Shown here: positions 24,601 through 38,620 of the stretch, piece by piece
Layout of the letters: every line of letters begins with the position of its first letter
Position numbering within the stretch: the first letter of the stretch is position 1
Origin: Trichoplax sp. H2
Lineage: Eukaryota > Placozoa > Uniplacotomia > Trichoplacea
Assembly (NCBI GenBank): GCA_003344405.1
Contig: NOWV01000135.1
Coordinates: 62,001-126,000, forward strand
DNA length: 64,000 nucleotides
Reading direction: 5' to 3'
Program-made: the position numbers and the translations under genes
The notes under the pieces: model-generated
Seen by the model: only the letters and a program-made list of their open reading frames with translations
Databases searched by the model: none
What the model was told of the DNA's origin: nothing

Positions 24601-26104
24601 TTAACGACAACTTAAAGTGATATTACTGTAATTTGCTAATATAGGCCTCATTTGCTCTCAACGAATGGATTTATCAAAACAAGAGCATTTTCGATAATCG
24701 GTAATGTTAATTGAAAATGAAGAACCACTGAATAAGTTTATACGATAATTAAGGATGGATAATTAAACGCATCATTTAGTAATTTATGATTAAAGAGTTT
24801 AGTGCGAAAATCATGAAAATCTTAGCTATATAAAGCAATATCATGTTTTTTGTAATGATTGATAGAAATCGCACAACTGATTATCTTGATTAACTATTAA
24901 TCTTTTAGATCAGTTTTAGAACTTGGATCTGGTGTTGGCTTAACCGGTATCTTTACTTGCTTAGAATGTAAACCTCGTCGTTATACTCTCTCCGATTGCC
25001 ATTGCATGGTTTTACAACGCTTGGAAAAAAATCTTACCATCAATTTGAAGGATTTGGATAACTATAACCTTGATATCAAGTATTCCTCTGATGATATTAT
25101 CCAAAATGGCATACATAAAACAGCTAAAAGCACCGTTGAATTGATCGGTTTGAACTGCGAAACTGCAAGCGAACACGATCTTTCTAAGCTTCAATCCGAC
25201 ATTATTTTAGCATCTGGTTAGATTCATTTATTAATCTAGCATAGTGAGATAGAAAGTACTATTTTTTTATATTACCAGCATTGTCAATTTTTAATTTCGT
25301 AAATTTACAGATTTAATCTTCGACATGAGGCTAATTAGCTCATTGGTAAGAACTTTGCAGTGCTTGCTAAGGTATGATTCATATGAAGTTTCATTAAAAA
25401 AGATTGTATAGTTAATACGCCTACTGCACCGCGTATCATCAGATCTTAAAACACTTCAGCATTACTAATGATAGACAAACTGCCAAATTATAATTTCCCT
25501 TAAAGAGTTACCTATTTTAAGTAAAGACGTATTAAGAGAAAATACATTAAATATCTTCATCAAATATATATGCATACCCCTATATATTGCGTTCTCTAGA
25601 TCTGTAATTATTGAAAATTATTTTGGATGCGCAAGTAGAATAAAGTAACCGATCAATAAATGATTAATTAATAACCTTCTTGTCTTATACCAATTGTATA
25701 TTTGTAGAAATACAGATACAAATAAATCGGAGACGAAGCCAGTTGCCTATATATGTTCCACCGTTAGGAGCGAAAATACATACAATTTCTTTATGTCAGA
25801 GCTGGGTATGTTACACATCATGTAAACGAAAGTAAAACTTAGTATTAGAAGTTTACTTTCCACTTGTGCTACTGCAACATTGCTATATAGTCTTGCCGAA
25901 TTTTGAAGTCTTCATTCCACATCTGTTTCTCATTAAATTACAGCAAAACACGAATTACATAACTGACTGTAGACTAATTTTTTATATTTTTTTATAGATG
26001 CTGCGGGTATTCATTATGAACACATAGATTTCAATCCTAAGAATGTATGTTTTATCAACTTAGAATCTGAAAGAACGAAACTACTCAAGCTATGGTCGTC
26101 ATAG
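21640..26104 (+). CDS. EEF2KMT: eEF2 lysine methyltransferase (FAM86/EEF2KMT)
   Basis: Class I SAM-dependent methyltransferase of the FAM86 family. The human enzyme trimethylates a lysine of translation elongation factor 2 in the cytosol. Ten exons in phase: 21640-21726, 23607-23651, 23808-23888, 24182-24289, 24436-24513, 24645-24700, 24909-25216, 25311-25371, 25708-25805, 25998-26104, giving 342 residues (human 330). The N-terminal FAM86 region (LQREYFSMIPLRF) lies in exon 1. Then come PSGKTISIS, HGTTGLNIWP, SAM motif I LELGSGVGLTG (about residues 155-165), the family motif YTLSDCHCMVLQRLEKNL, DIILASDLIFD in the position of human DVVIAADVLY, and VAYICSTVRSENTYNFF. The insert between motif I and ILASD is longer than in human. 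Intron 1 is 1.9 kb and contains tandem repeats. The C terminus ends KLLKLWSS. Confidence 0.93.
21720..22420 (+). repeat. ~220-bp diverged tandem repeat starting at exon 1 of EEF2KMT
   Basis: Three degenerate copies share TCAAGGTAG, ATGATAGATT, GATTGG(C/A)TA, TCTATTTG(A/T)TCTT and GATTGAATC...GAATTGC blocks. The GATTGAATC core is near 21873, 22106 and 22323. The first copy begins in the last bases of exon 1 and its splice donor, so later copies carry a donor-like CAAGGTAG at about 21940. Confidence 0.65.
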
Positions 26105-28020
26105 TTTCTATATAGCGAAAAATTTTTGTACTCCATTTTCTTCTATTTTATATATCCATTGTGATAACTGTTATACGTATTGTATACGTAAGATGTTCTT
26201 AACTATTCTGGAACGCAGTTTGAATGTAAATATGAAGCAGATGATGAATCGAATAATTTTATGCCAGCTTGACTGGTTTACAGTGTATAAGAGATCTCAG
26301 TGTAGCAACATAGCTCAAAGTATATGCTACGAACAGCGAAACTTCTTAAGATAGCATTAAAATCTATAAAAAAATTGCTATAATTAAGTTTATATATCGG
26401 TGTTCATAGTTATTTGCAACCGTATCAAATGGGGACTTTATGACAGTTATGATTCAATTATTTAATTAAATTTTTACGGATAAATTATATTTGACGATAG
26501 ATACTAAGCAAGTATCTGTTGATGCAACAAAAACAATTTAGTGAAAACTAATAAATTTTTCTTTGAAGCGATCTTAGATAGCATTTCGAAGTGGCTATAG
26601 CAGATATTGAAATAGCATCCAGTCGTTACTAGAGTTTTATATTTACTTTTATATCAATTATTAAGAAAAGGCAAAGAGGACTTTTAAAAAATTTTTTCCT
26701 TCAATATGATACATTTAATGTTTACGATATTTCATTGTACCTTAGCCCACATCACAAAGAATGTAAAAGATGATCTTTTTAGTATCAGTTAAGCCTAACT
26801 TACGGCATAAAGAGATAGAAGGAAACTGTGCAAACTATTTGCCTTACTACATATGCAAGATAATGACAACATCTGCAGTAGTAGATGAAAAATATTTTGG
26901 TTTTATTATCGCGCTTAAAATGAACTGAATATGGTATTAGTTAAACAGTACCCGTGTAAGTAAGACCCATGCAGTACAGTAATAACTCAATCCGATTTGT
27001 TTTAGTTTAACAATGATCATGTAAAATCTGTCATTAGCTTCAAGATTCTGCCACCCATACAGCCAGCATTCGTAGAAAAGAGTATATACGAAATTACAGA
27101 TTGTAGATTGCAAATTCCATCAAAACTGACGGTATCTATTAGCACTAAACAAAGGAAATATTTTCATCACAAATTATCAAAATTTACTGTATTTGAAACT
27201 TTGAACATAGCAACCGTACCGAAATCTTATTAAAAATAGAAAATTTACGACATCTGTAAAATTTACCTGAGAGCTGAAAGCCAATTAATTACAAAGTGAG
27301 TTAAACGTTTAAGTGACAGCATTTTTGTAGCTGTAGGAATATCACCAATATAAACAATAGCATGAGTACATGCATGTCTCCGATTTTATTAAAATTAAAC
27401 GATCTGCTCTGCATATGAGTGGACATTCTCAACGTAATTTGATGCTGAGTAGAAGGATACGATAAAAAATGGTAGTCGGTATCACAAAATTTATACAGGT
27501 TTTGTAAATAGTAAAAACGAGAATGACTACATACACAATGCTAAGCTGATATTACAGTCTTTACAACGTGCATACGGCAAGATCAATCTTCAGTAATAAC
27601 AGAAAGCCGCAGCATTATACGTACCGTATAAAATTAGTGCATGATAGCATAATCGAATTAGTATCAATTTATCTACTCTATATTTAGGCTATTTATTAAA
27701 ACCTTACTCCTAGCAAATCCTATGCCTGAGCTTCCATATTAGTCGATTACTTATTTTGTTACAAATAAGCAAATTGTTTTATTACTTGAGTACGACACCG
27801 TTTTATCGTACATCATCACACATGCTAATTAGAAAATATCATTAAACTATGATAATCCAGAGATCGTTATAATAAATAAAATATAGCAATTTTCATTTTC
27901 GTGGTTGAGATCGTAATGACAGATTAATATTTATAGGTATAATATTTCGCACAGAGTGGGTATCATAAAAAATTAAATTTACATAACTGTATACACAAAT
28001 TTAGTTCAAGAAAACTTGTG
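26105..28020. other. Convergent spacer between EEF2KMT and ERN1
   Basis: AT-rich sequence that should include both 3' UTRs. No exon, tandem array or RNA gene was recognised. Confidence 0.6.
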
Positions 28021-31000
28021 CTACCTTCCGTAATACTGCTTGAAGGTACTTTCATTGGATAAAATCGACATCGTAACAAAACAATGAATCAGCAAGCGTG
28101 GAAATTTAGATGTAAAATACTGTACAAAACTATCAGGTAGATCGCCAAGTTCTTCACGTAAAGGTATTGATAATTCGTAATAGTGATGTTTCTACATAAT
28201 AAAGTTTAGAACTTAGTTAAGCATTATTTTTACGTTACGCCGTCTATCCGCAGTAAGTGAATAAATTTTTACTTCAAAGTCGAAGCAGTCTTTCTTTAAT
28301 AAAATAAAACGCTAGCGCTACGGTATTACCTTGTTTCTTAAAGCTCGCAGAAGATCTTTAACGGAATCACCTTTGTAACTCCTGAATTTTCTAAGATCTA
28401 TCATTATGATTTTTTTATGATCGATCATGAAATGGTATTAGTAGTCTGTAATGCTTAAAGTAGTTAAGTTAATATATCTTATTCTATTGTAATATGTGAA
28501 GATGATACAAACCTTCTTCTAGGACGTTGCCTATGTATTTCTTCCAGTCACCACGAGTGACTGTTATGCTCTTTGACTCTAATAGTTCTACTAACTTACT
28601 ATTCGATGGTTCCTTCTCAATACGGTCACTAATATCCTATCATGATCGAAGTTTAAGTCAGTAATTGTTCGTATAAATCAAAAACAGTCACATATACGGT
28701 AGTAGCAATGACTAACTGTTATTCAGAGTACTCGCGTACAAACGATATTTTTACTAACCAAAAAGAAGGATAACTGCTTGCCATTACTCCAATACACAGG
28801 GTGTTGCATAGCAACTAATGCTGTTGGTCTTCAAAGAAATATTTGTCATTATTTTAGTTGAAATCCTACGATTGATAAGGTTATAGTACACAATGCTAAC
28901 ATTACCTTTGTTTTGGATTGGCAGTAATCATTTTTTTGATTAAATCTATTTCCGTATATGACCCTAAAGATAACATTTAAGAGGAATAAACGATTTTGTC
29001 AATGAAATGAAAACGACGCTAAAATTTAAATTATCAAAATATAGCATAATAAATGAGGGAGTTGTAAAGGTATATCTGATAATGCACCTTCAAGTTCGTC
29101 ATCAAACTTTATAGAATAGCCCATCCTGATATTGGATTGTCGATATGCAGCTTGACCAAATGGATGCTTTCCTTTCGAAAATGTATAATATATGACACAA
29201 CCAGCAGAAAATATGTCTGCTGAAAAAGCCTATAAAAAGTACACGAAAAGGTAATCAGAATTTTTGTCAAAATTGGTGTGCTAAATTGCTTTGTTTTGGT
29301 AGAATTTTGAACTATGATCTTTAAACGAAATAAAGCACCATACGAGTATGTCCATGAAAATGATGAAGTATACTCACATATTTAGCATCATCTTGGAATA
29401 ATTCTGGAGCCATCCATCCTTCGGTACCAACTACCAAGCCAGTAGACTTACTGGCATAGTAACCATATGATCCTTGAAGTGTTATTTGCTTACATAATCC
29501 AAAATCTGATAATATCACCTTTCCGCGTTTTGATGAATTTAGCATTTTTACTAATATATTCTGAGGTTTAACATCTCGATGGACTAAATAACGTTATAGT
29601 AAAAAAATAAATTAAGAGTAATATATATTTAACGGTGATAATTGGTTTGCAAAAATGTACTTATTTCTAAGGAATGCAAGTGCGACAATCCATCCAAAAA
29701 TTGATATAACGCTTCAACTGGCTGAAGATTGTACTCGGAGAATCGATCCTCTTTGATACACTAATAATTGCAAAAGTTCTTGTTATGTAGCAATATAAAA
29801 GACAAGGAAACACTAGTACCAGATGATAAATTTACCTCAGATAACGTTGTAGAACATAATTCCAAAGCAATATATTGAAATTGATCATCGTTTTCCTGAT
29901 AGTATAAGAAAGTTCTGTCACTCTCCGGCATTCATTTTAAGCAATATTTATTAACTTACCGTGCAATAATATCTAATAACATGATCGTGTTGATCCGATT
30001 TCCTTAATAGCGCCACCTATATATTCAAAATCTCCACCTTTAGATGTACCGTCAAATATAATACTATAATAATTTTTTATATATGCAGATATGATAAGAA
30101 CCTCTCGCTCAGCAAACCGTTGATAATCTAGCAGAACACGCTTTACAGCTACATCACGATTGTCAAATCTTCCCCTATTATGACAAGGACGTATTTAAAC
30201 ATGCTGCAATTAATAAGTAGTAAGGCATTTTCATAGTTTTACCTGTATACCGAAGTACCGAAGGATCCTTTGCCAATAACACTCGCTAGGTCAATAGTGA
30301 TTTTGCCAATAGTGAACAGCTTCGAATCTAGTGCATTAAATTGATTATAGTAAACGTTAATCCAACAAGAAAAAATCAGTAAAAGACTTAAAATCTTTAA
30401 ACCTGTCGAAGTAGACGAGGAATTGAGAATGCTGTTGCTTAAACCAGAATTACTAGTAGAACTTTCAGATAAATCTTGGACAGAGTCTGTTACACTTGTT
30501 ATCTTATTCTACGAAATTAATATCAGTATATTCAATTTAGAAACATCATATCCAAATTTGAATATACATTTACAAAACATGCAATATGGTGCATAATATA
30601 ATCGCAAAGACATAAAGCTGACCTTGCTTCGATTACGGTTATAAAAATACACTGCTACAGCAGTAACAATTCCAATTGAAATCGCGATCAAAACTTTTAA
30701 TGTCATATCTAACGTGCGGGCTAATGCCAGAATGTCTAATATATATTATTAAAGAGAAATTTATAAGCAACACAATAATATCCTCTCGTACCTAATACGC
30801 GAGCTAATGTCAGGACGTCTACACATTAATTATCAAAGAAACTAATTATAACCAACATATCAGTATCCGTTCTAATGTCAAAGTTATATAATTTCTATTA
30901 TGTTATCGCTAGCATAATCCGGTAAAGAAAACTTATATCAAGCTACGAGTATTATTTCATGACCCTTACCATCTCTAGAATAATCAAAGTTTTCTGATAA

Positions 31001-34000
31001 AATTCCAGAAGTGTCATTTTGCTTAGTAATCTCGTTGTGTAATGCATGAGGTCTCTTTGTCGGAGTATTTGGTAATCGATCTGGTTCTTCATGATATCCA
31101 ATCATATTAGTAATGATGTCATTACTGAAATCATAATTAGGATAGGGTGATAATTCATGACTATCACTTTTAGAGGCCGAAGGTGAATAGGACTGGACAG
31201 GATTCGGCATTAATCTATTTGGCTGAGAATGAAATACAGTGAACTGAGTTAATCATTACGATCATAATAACAAGCAATGACTTTCATAGCTAAAGTGTTA
31301 CCCTGAGAATCATAGAACCTTCTTCAACGAACGAAGGCATAGCGTATAATCCGTCGTCATTTTTTCCAATATAGAGAGTCCGGCTACGTCAATTAGCGTT
31401 GATAATATTCGTGCGCAATAACAACGATCACAACATAAATATAATTTAAATATAAATCAATAAACTTAATACTCAAAGTATTAAAATTACCGTAGCCTTA
31501 ATTCATTTAATCGATAGTTGGCCTTTTTATTTTCTCCTTTCATGATTTTTATTACAGTTTCCTCAGCAACAGAAATTACAGGTAATTTTCTTACTACACC
31601 TTTAATAGGTAAATAGACAGCAACTATTGGTGATCCAAAGTCCCTTTCGAAAACTACGTTGCCTGTAATTTGTTTTAGAAAATTATTTTCAGGAATTATT
31701 TCATATCGTTGAACACAATGTCTCGAAACATAACCAATACAGCGAAGATAGCTTTAACGTTTATCGAAAAATACTGTGTAAAAATCTTACCAGTGCTATC
31801 TAACGCTACCGTTAGTCCATTAGTAGTTGACGATATAAAATTAAGATCTATGAGTAAAAAAAAAATAGCATGATATAATTATTATGAGTATACGGAATAT
31901 ACCTGTATGTATTTAATAAATTTATTATGACTTTAATTAATTATCAAAGTAAGACAAACGATAGCACTATATTGGCAAACAGTAATCCAATGAATAGATA
32001 TTTGTGCATTATCATGTACCGTAATTGCCCAAGTAATTTCCGAAGGGGACATATTCATAGAAAGTAACGTTCCACCTGTAAAGTATTACGCATTTTAAAG
32101 AGTATGCTACATGATTAGAGGTACTAATAAAAAGTTACCATTAATGCTAACTTACTTTAAGATTCTTGATACCGTGTCATACATAGTCGCTAAGTATTCT
32201 TTATGATAAGATTATAAGTAACGTTTTAGTAAAGAAAAATACAACACGGTGACTTAATTATAGTAGCCTATAGTATATGCAACGTACTCGATACTCCAAT
32301 ATAAACAGGTTTCGCATATTTATCAATCACTGGACATATTGGTTGATATAGGGATAGCTCTTGTATCAATTTTCCCGTATTCTTATCAATGACATACCAT
32401 AAATCAACTTTTTTTCCTTTATTCATTAATTATAAAATAACGCATGATAATTTCAGTATATCATACGAAAAATATAATAGGAAAGTACTGTATACTAACT
32501 GGTGTACTGTCTTACCAGTATATAAAATGCCGTCTTTACTTTGGCTTGGAGATACCTGTACTAACTCTGGTATAGTAAATGGCATTTTCTAAAGAATGTT
32601 TTTACAAAAACGTCAATTATTAACAAATAGCATAGACTTGGAAGTCGATAAGAATATCAACACAGAATAAAAATTATAGCATCATATTAAATTTATTTAC
32701 AAGTCGTTATTACCTTTATCTCTTCTTCAATACTATTAGAGACACGATACAAGCTGCCATCCTTCGGGTCCGGGATAAACGTTGGTCTGAGGCGTACAGT
32801 ATTTCATGACAATAAAGGCACAAAAATTTTAATTTAGTAACCAGTATATTACTACGACATCAAGGTTATCATCTATCTGTTAGTACAGTATATAAGACAT
32901 TCATAAAGTATTAGTGATAATATTTTTCATTTATTTCCCATTAGAGATAAGCAATTATCATAGATATTTTGTATATAAAATGCTGCAGTACCCTTTGAAA
33001 GTATCGGATGGAACCTTGACGATATGATCTGAAGAAAAAGATCGTTTTAAGAGTACACTTTAGCATATCTACATAGTACAACATTTATAATACAGTGGAG
33101 CCTTACATATCACAACATCAATAGCTACAGCACACTTTCGTTATCACAAATAATAACTGATCGATTAATAACGCTGATGCAATCATCCCTCAAACTGTCC
33201 TGGTTCTGTTAAAGTTCTACATCATACTGTTTATAGTACCGCAGAGCATAAATGTTACTACATCTCTGAGCTAAGGCAAGTAGAGAAAATTTTTCAATCC
33301 TTATTGTATAGCATAAAGGACCTTAATTAAAATGAAGTTAATTCTCGCTATCCATATGAGAACACTTGACTAAAATTGCTGTTTACATGAGGTATCTCAG
33401 AAATGTCCTAACTTGTTTCAATTAATTCCTCAAGTAGCAGAATTGCTCAATTGATTGGATACAAGAGGCTTACCAATATCGTGATGGGAATTTAAACTGA
33501 ACCAAGAAATCGCTGTTTACGTAACGTATCTCAGAAATGTCCTAACTTATTTCAATTTCTAAAGTAGCAGAATTGCTCAATTGATTGGATACAAGAGGCT
33601 TACCAATATCGTGATGGGAATTTAAACTGAACCAAGAAATTACTGTTTACGTAACGTATCTCAGAAATGTCCTAACCTATTTTAATTCCTAAAGTAGCAG
33701 AATTGCTCAATTGATTGGATACAAGAGGCTTACCAATATTGTGATGGGAATTTAAACTAAACCAAGTGTTATGAATATGTACAGTAAGTTACGACATAGG
33801 GCTTATTAAAATGTCGTTAAACTACCAGAAAATAAAAATATTCTTCCGTTTTACTAAATTTAATAAAGTGGAAAATGCAAGAATTTTCTACTATAATTGC
33901 TGTATGCTAATACTGGGATAATGCTACTAATTTTAACATAGTATCATTTTCGTAATGCGGCTTAGTAACAATAGTTAATTAGCTACTATATTGTATTTGC

Positions 34001-35702
34001 CTATCCTGAAGATTAATAACAGAATGCAACACAAAAATGTGGCAAAACTGACTATTTATAACTTCACCGTTTCTGTACTATTCTGTTATTCACTGTAAAT
34101 TAATATAATATCAGCAATAAAACGTTACAAATTTGAAACATTCTTCATCATTCGATATGTCATACCATGAATATAGTATATATATATATAGTATATAAAA
34201 TAGATATGGATAAGAATGTAAAATATAGCACTATCTTACGTAGTGTATTACGAAAGGAATATGAATGGAAAATTAGCCCTATGGGTTCTGATGTGGCAGC
34301 AACGTAGTGCGTGTAGATTATATTAACTTAACCGAATATTGTGTATTTTGATATTCTATTCTGAGTAATACTTGAGTAAAAAAGATGTGATTTTTAAAAT
34401 TAGAGAAGTAGTACAGTGCCAACAGTACCGTAGTATATAACAGAACTACATCATGTTGTGCATTTTATCATTTTGGGCTGTTTAATATAGTTTAAGCAAG
34501 ACTTTGAAAATACTGGTCGATGAAATCGTACCTTGTTTACGCGTCCAAATTCGTTTTCCAGTCCTCCGAACTCCATGCAATGTACCATCCATGGATAGAA
34601 ATATCAGTACAGTGTCATCTTCTATTTGTGTATGCAGTATATCGGCCTATGAAGAGCGAAGCATGTTATACAGAATTAAGAAGAGAAAAGACAATCTTTC
34701 AAATGCTGAATATAGAATGTAGTTAAGCTTGAGTAGTAATGAATTTTGACAAGGCCAACATTAACGATGGTGGAAAGAATGGAAGTTATTGGTATATTCA
34801 TTATTCATTGATTGGGTTAGTGTAATGATGGCTAATACTAAGACTTGTAGCATTTTACTGTTTTAAGATATAAAAAGAGAATAAAAACAAAGCAATCGTT
34901 GCAAGACAGCACCGATAATGGAAAGGGACTAAAGTAATTTGGTGAGTGTAACAACGGCTGTTACTACTACGACTAAAAGCAAGGCTTGAAAGGTAAAAAA
35001 GGTTCAAAAAATCTTTCAAATACTGTACTGTACAGTAATGAATTGGGGGGAAGAGAAGGCATTCTTGCCAATGGCTGAAGGAATTGAAGTTTGAATCTTG
35101 CATTTGCCAAGTGTAATCATGATTATCACTGTTGTACTTTGCATTAAGCTTTCAACGTAGTTCTAGCAATAAGTCAAGATTTTGGCATCAACTCTTCTTG
35201 AAGACCTACCTTTAACTCGTGGTCAAGAGTGTTTGAGGATACAGTAATGAGAAGATTTTACTTGTGTGTTGAAAATGATTGCTAACAACAATAATGACTG
35301 ATATACCGTAATGAGCTAGTTAAATAAAGAGGATGGTAATTACAGTTTTCTATCATAATAACATTTGTATCAAGACTTGGAGTAAGAGAATCGTTGTACA
35401 ACTATGATCCGTTAGCCAATACCCGAATAACCATCATCCAATGAGCGCTACAACATGTATTTATGATATGGAGAATTAGAGAGAGAGAAGTAAACTGGAC
35501 TGATTATTCTACTATTGCTAGTTGTTGAATGAATAATGAAGCTATAGCAGGCAGAATTGAGACTGCAATTGCTGACTGAGTTGGTTGCTCTTCTACGCCG
35601 ATGTTGGCCATGGCGATTGGAAAACAGCCTAATTACCTTGTTTGCATGGCAGTTTTGGTAAAAGGTTAACACTAACACAAGCCAAACCAAGCACTTGAGC
35701 AT
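28021..35702 (-). CDS. ERN1: IRE1 ER-stress sensor kinase/endoribonuclease (ERN1)
   Basis: Type I ER membrane protein that senses unfolded proteins and splices XBP1 mRNA through its cytosolic RNase. Exons: 35637-35702, 34532-34646, 32992-33028, 32714-32786, 32516-32588, 32288-32416, 32020-32075, 31790-31847 (a 7-nt exon is possibly needed just before), 31491-31662, 31302-31383, 30970-31222, 30623-30708, 30403-30508, 30243-30327, 30102-30174, 29960-30016, 29836-29895, 29661-29760, 29378-29583, 29088-29229, 28906-28963, 28759-28828, 28513-28636, 28330-28397, 28021-28191; about 841 residues (human 977). Seen: signal peptide [14 protein letters not shown]; luminal propeller ([64 protein letters not shown]); one membrane helix near residues 376-393; kinase with [32 protein letters not shown] and GTEGWMAPE; RNase with [19 protein letters not shown] and NKKHHYY, keeping the Tyr, Asn and His of the nuclease site. 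The cytosolic linker is short. Confidence 0.95.
33379..33770 (+). repeat. ~130-bp tandem repeat, 3 copies, in ERN1 intron 2
   Basis: The unit starts GCTGTTTACGTAACGTATCT, contains CAGAAATGTCCTAACT and GCAGAATTGCTCAATTGATT, and ends AATTTAAACTGAACCAAG. Copies start near 33379, 33511 and 33640 and are nearly identical, which suggests recent expansion. The array lies in the intron 33029-34531. Confidence 0.9.
34175..34203. repeat. AT dinucleotide microsatellite
   Basis: A short TATAGTATATATATATATAG run lies within ERN1 intron 2. No function is implied. Confidence 0.7.
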
Positions 35703-36084
35703 TTTGGACAGAGAAAGTTCAAGAAAATGAGGGTAGAAAAATGAAAAAAAATTGTTCAGCAATTGCTTGTCAACATCGTTGGCCAATCGGTTGGATAGAG
35801 AAAGTAGCTTGACATAGAGCGTCAAGAAGTTAATTGAATCGCACTTGTGCCGTCGCTTCAGATACGTTGTAGTGGATTACCAAGGTTAAATTTGTTTCCT
35901 CTTTTCCTTTTCGACATGCACAATGGAGTCGATTAAGAAGACATGAGTGGAAAGGAATAGTCTTGAAGAAGTTGTTGTTGTTGTCACAGCCACTGCAAGG
36001 GGTAGTTATAATGGCAGTCTCCGTGTCGCTGATTTTATCCAAAGTGGTGATGGAGAGCAAGCAGGATCAGCTACCATTGAGGTA

Positions 36085-38620
36085 ACACGTCAACACACAC
36101 CGTACAGTACTGCAGCGCAAGACTGTAAACAGTATTATGTATACCGTAGTGTTGTACAGTACAGTAGTGGGCAAAGTAGTTGAGATTGTTCTTTTCCAGT
36201 GACTGCACCTTAGGGCTTGCAAGGCCAGTGATGTTGATGACGAAGGCAATAAAACCTGTATGGATGTATATCCATACAGTGAGATATCAAAAGAAGCACC
36301 GCAATGGCTAAAAATACGACCGTCTAGTGGATGGCATCATAAACAGCCATCGGACAAAAATATACTTCTTTGTTGCTGATTTGACCGCAACTGATCCATA
36401 TACTGTACAGCGCTGTATGGCATACGGTAGAGTTCAGTGTGTACAGTACTATATCAACCTTGTCAAGTACAGTACTGCCCAGTACTTTGTATGGCATACT
36501 GTACAGTACATTGTATTGTGCCTTGTACTGTCTGGACACATTTTTATACAAAGCCAAATAAAATGCGTCCAGAGTAGCTCTTTTTAAGAGTGCCTGATGA
36601 CTGATCCACAGCAGGCGGAAAGCTTTGGATCAGCCTAGTGTACTTTTGATTGAGGTTTTGCTCTCCCATTCTCAGTGAAGAATATCTCGAAAAAGCTGTA
36701 TAACATATAGTACAGTACGCTGTAGAGGACTGTTGTACAGTACAGTGGAAAGTCCTTCTCTATCTGTATTCGGTGTTGCTTTCGTAGCGAACAACATTAG
36801 CCAAAAACGGCCTACAGTACAGTGATGGTACTGTTATTATAGATGGTCCTTGTACATGCGCATACTTTCCAAAAAGGTATCACAGACTGCAGTGCAGTAC
36901 AGTAAAATGGAAGGTTCCTCTCATGTTAATCTTGGTAATGGCAAAATTTCAACAAGTTTGTAGAGTGAAGAAAATAGAGAAATAGACACTGCTGTCATTG
37001 ACTGTTCTGTCTACACACTCGACAGTCATCAACACCATATCTGTTATTATCGATCCAATTGGATTTTTCTTATGAACGTTTTGCTTTTGCTTCCGTTTCC
37101 CAGTGAAGAATAGCAAAAGGTCAAAAGCTGATCACTGGAACCATGGCAAGGTACTGACTACAATTGTATAGGACTGTATATCAAGCTCAAAGAGCCATAC
37201 GTATATAGTATTCTACTATGACTACGAAATCTGTAGATAGACCTGACTGTCTAGTACAGTACTATACAGTACAGTAGAGCTGAACTACGAGCAGTGGAGC
37301 ACAGTACCAACATTACAGTGTACAGTACCAGAAAATGCCTAGTACTGTACTGTATAAGCTACTTTTTACTGTACTCGATACTACTAGAGGCTGTTGTATG
37401 GCTCCGTACAGTAGTTTCGTCTCTATACTGGCAGTCAAGTATTGAATGTATCCTTCATTGAGACACGCACCCAGTGAAAACGATGACAAACCACTTCAAA
37501 ATACTAGGAGCTTCAACCTTGCTCAACGCTTGACAGTGTACTGTACAGTACTGCATACTGTACTGTAAGTTACTTTCTACGGTACTGTACAGTACAGTAT
37601 GTAGCTGGCTGCTGGCCATGGTAAAATAGTCAAATCAATCCAATCAAAATACTGTACAGACTGCAATCACCTACTGTATAAAGAAGGCTGTTGTATGCTC
37701 CGTACAGTACAGCAGTTTCCTGTGTACAGTATAGCCCTACTCAACTATGGAATGGATCAGTCAGTGAGAAAGCAACACGTACCAAGAGAAAACGACGACA
37801 AACCACTTGAAATTACTTGGGAGCGTCAACCTTGTTCAACGCTTGACAGTGGCTAGTCTACAGTGTACAGTACAGTAAGTTACTTTCCACGGTACTGTAC
37901 TGTACACTGTGTACTGTACCGTAGCTGTCCACGGTAAAATAGTAAAATCCAATCCAATCAAAATACAGACTGCAACCACCTATACAGAAGGCTGTTGTAT
38001 GCTCCGTACAGTACAGCAGTTTCCTGTGTACAGTATAGGCGACCTCAACTATGGGATGGATCAGTCAGTGAGAAAGCAACACGTACCAAGTGAAAACGAC
38101 GACAAACCACTTCAAATTACTTGGGAGCGTCAACCTTGTACAACGCTTGACAGTGGCTAGTCTACAGTGTACAGTACAGTAAGTTACTTTCCACGGTACA
38201 GTACAGCTGTACCTTGTCCACGGTAAAATAGTAAAATCCAATCCAATCAAAATACAGACTGCAATCACCTATACAGAAGGCTGTTGTATGCTCTGTACAG
38301 TACAGCAGTTTCCTGTGTACAGTATAGCCCTACTCAACTATGGAATGGATCAGTCAGTGAGAAAGCAACACGTACCAAGTGAAAACGACGACAAACCACT
38401 TCAAATTACTTGGGAGCGTCAACCTTGTACAACGCTTGACAGTGGCTAGTCTACAGTGTACAGTACACTAAGTTACTTTCCACGGTACTGTACCGTAGCT
38501 GTCCACGGTAAAATAGTAAAATCCAATCCAATCAAAACACAGACTGCAATCACCTATACAGAAGGCTGTTGTATGCTCCGTACAGTACAGCAGTTTCCTG
38601 TGTACAGTATAGCCCTACTC
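36085..38620. repeat. Third TACTGTAC palindromic repeat island
   Basis: GTACTGTACAGTAC-type words are scattered at high density through 36100-37700, alone or in runs such as ACAGTACTGTACAGTACAGT. The island occupies the space between the divergent ERN1 and TNRC6 genes, like the island between CCT5 and RNPS1. Confidence 0.8.

Noticed and set aside
34504-34726. Two overlapping plus-strand frames of ~70 codons
   Set aside because: They are shadows of the ERN1 exon at 34532-34646 on the minus strand, which reads [11 protein letters not shown] and matches the IRE1 luminal domain.
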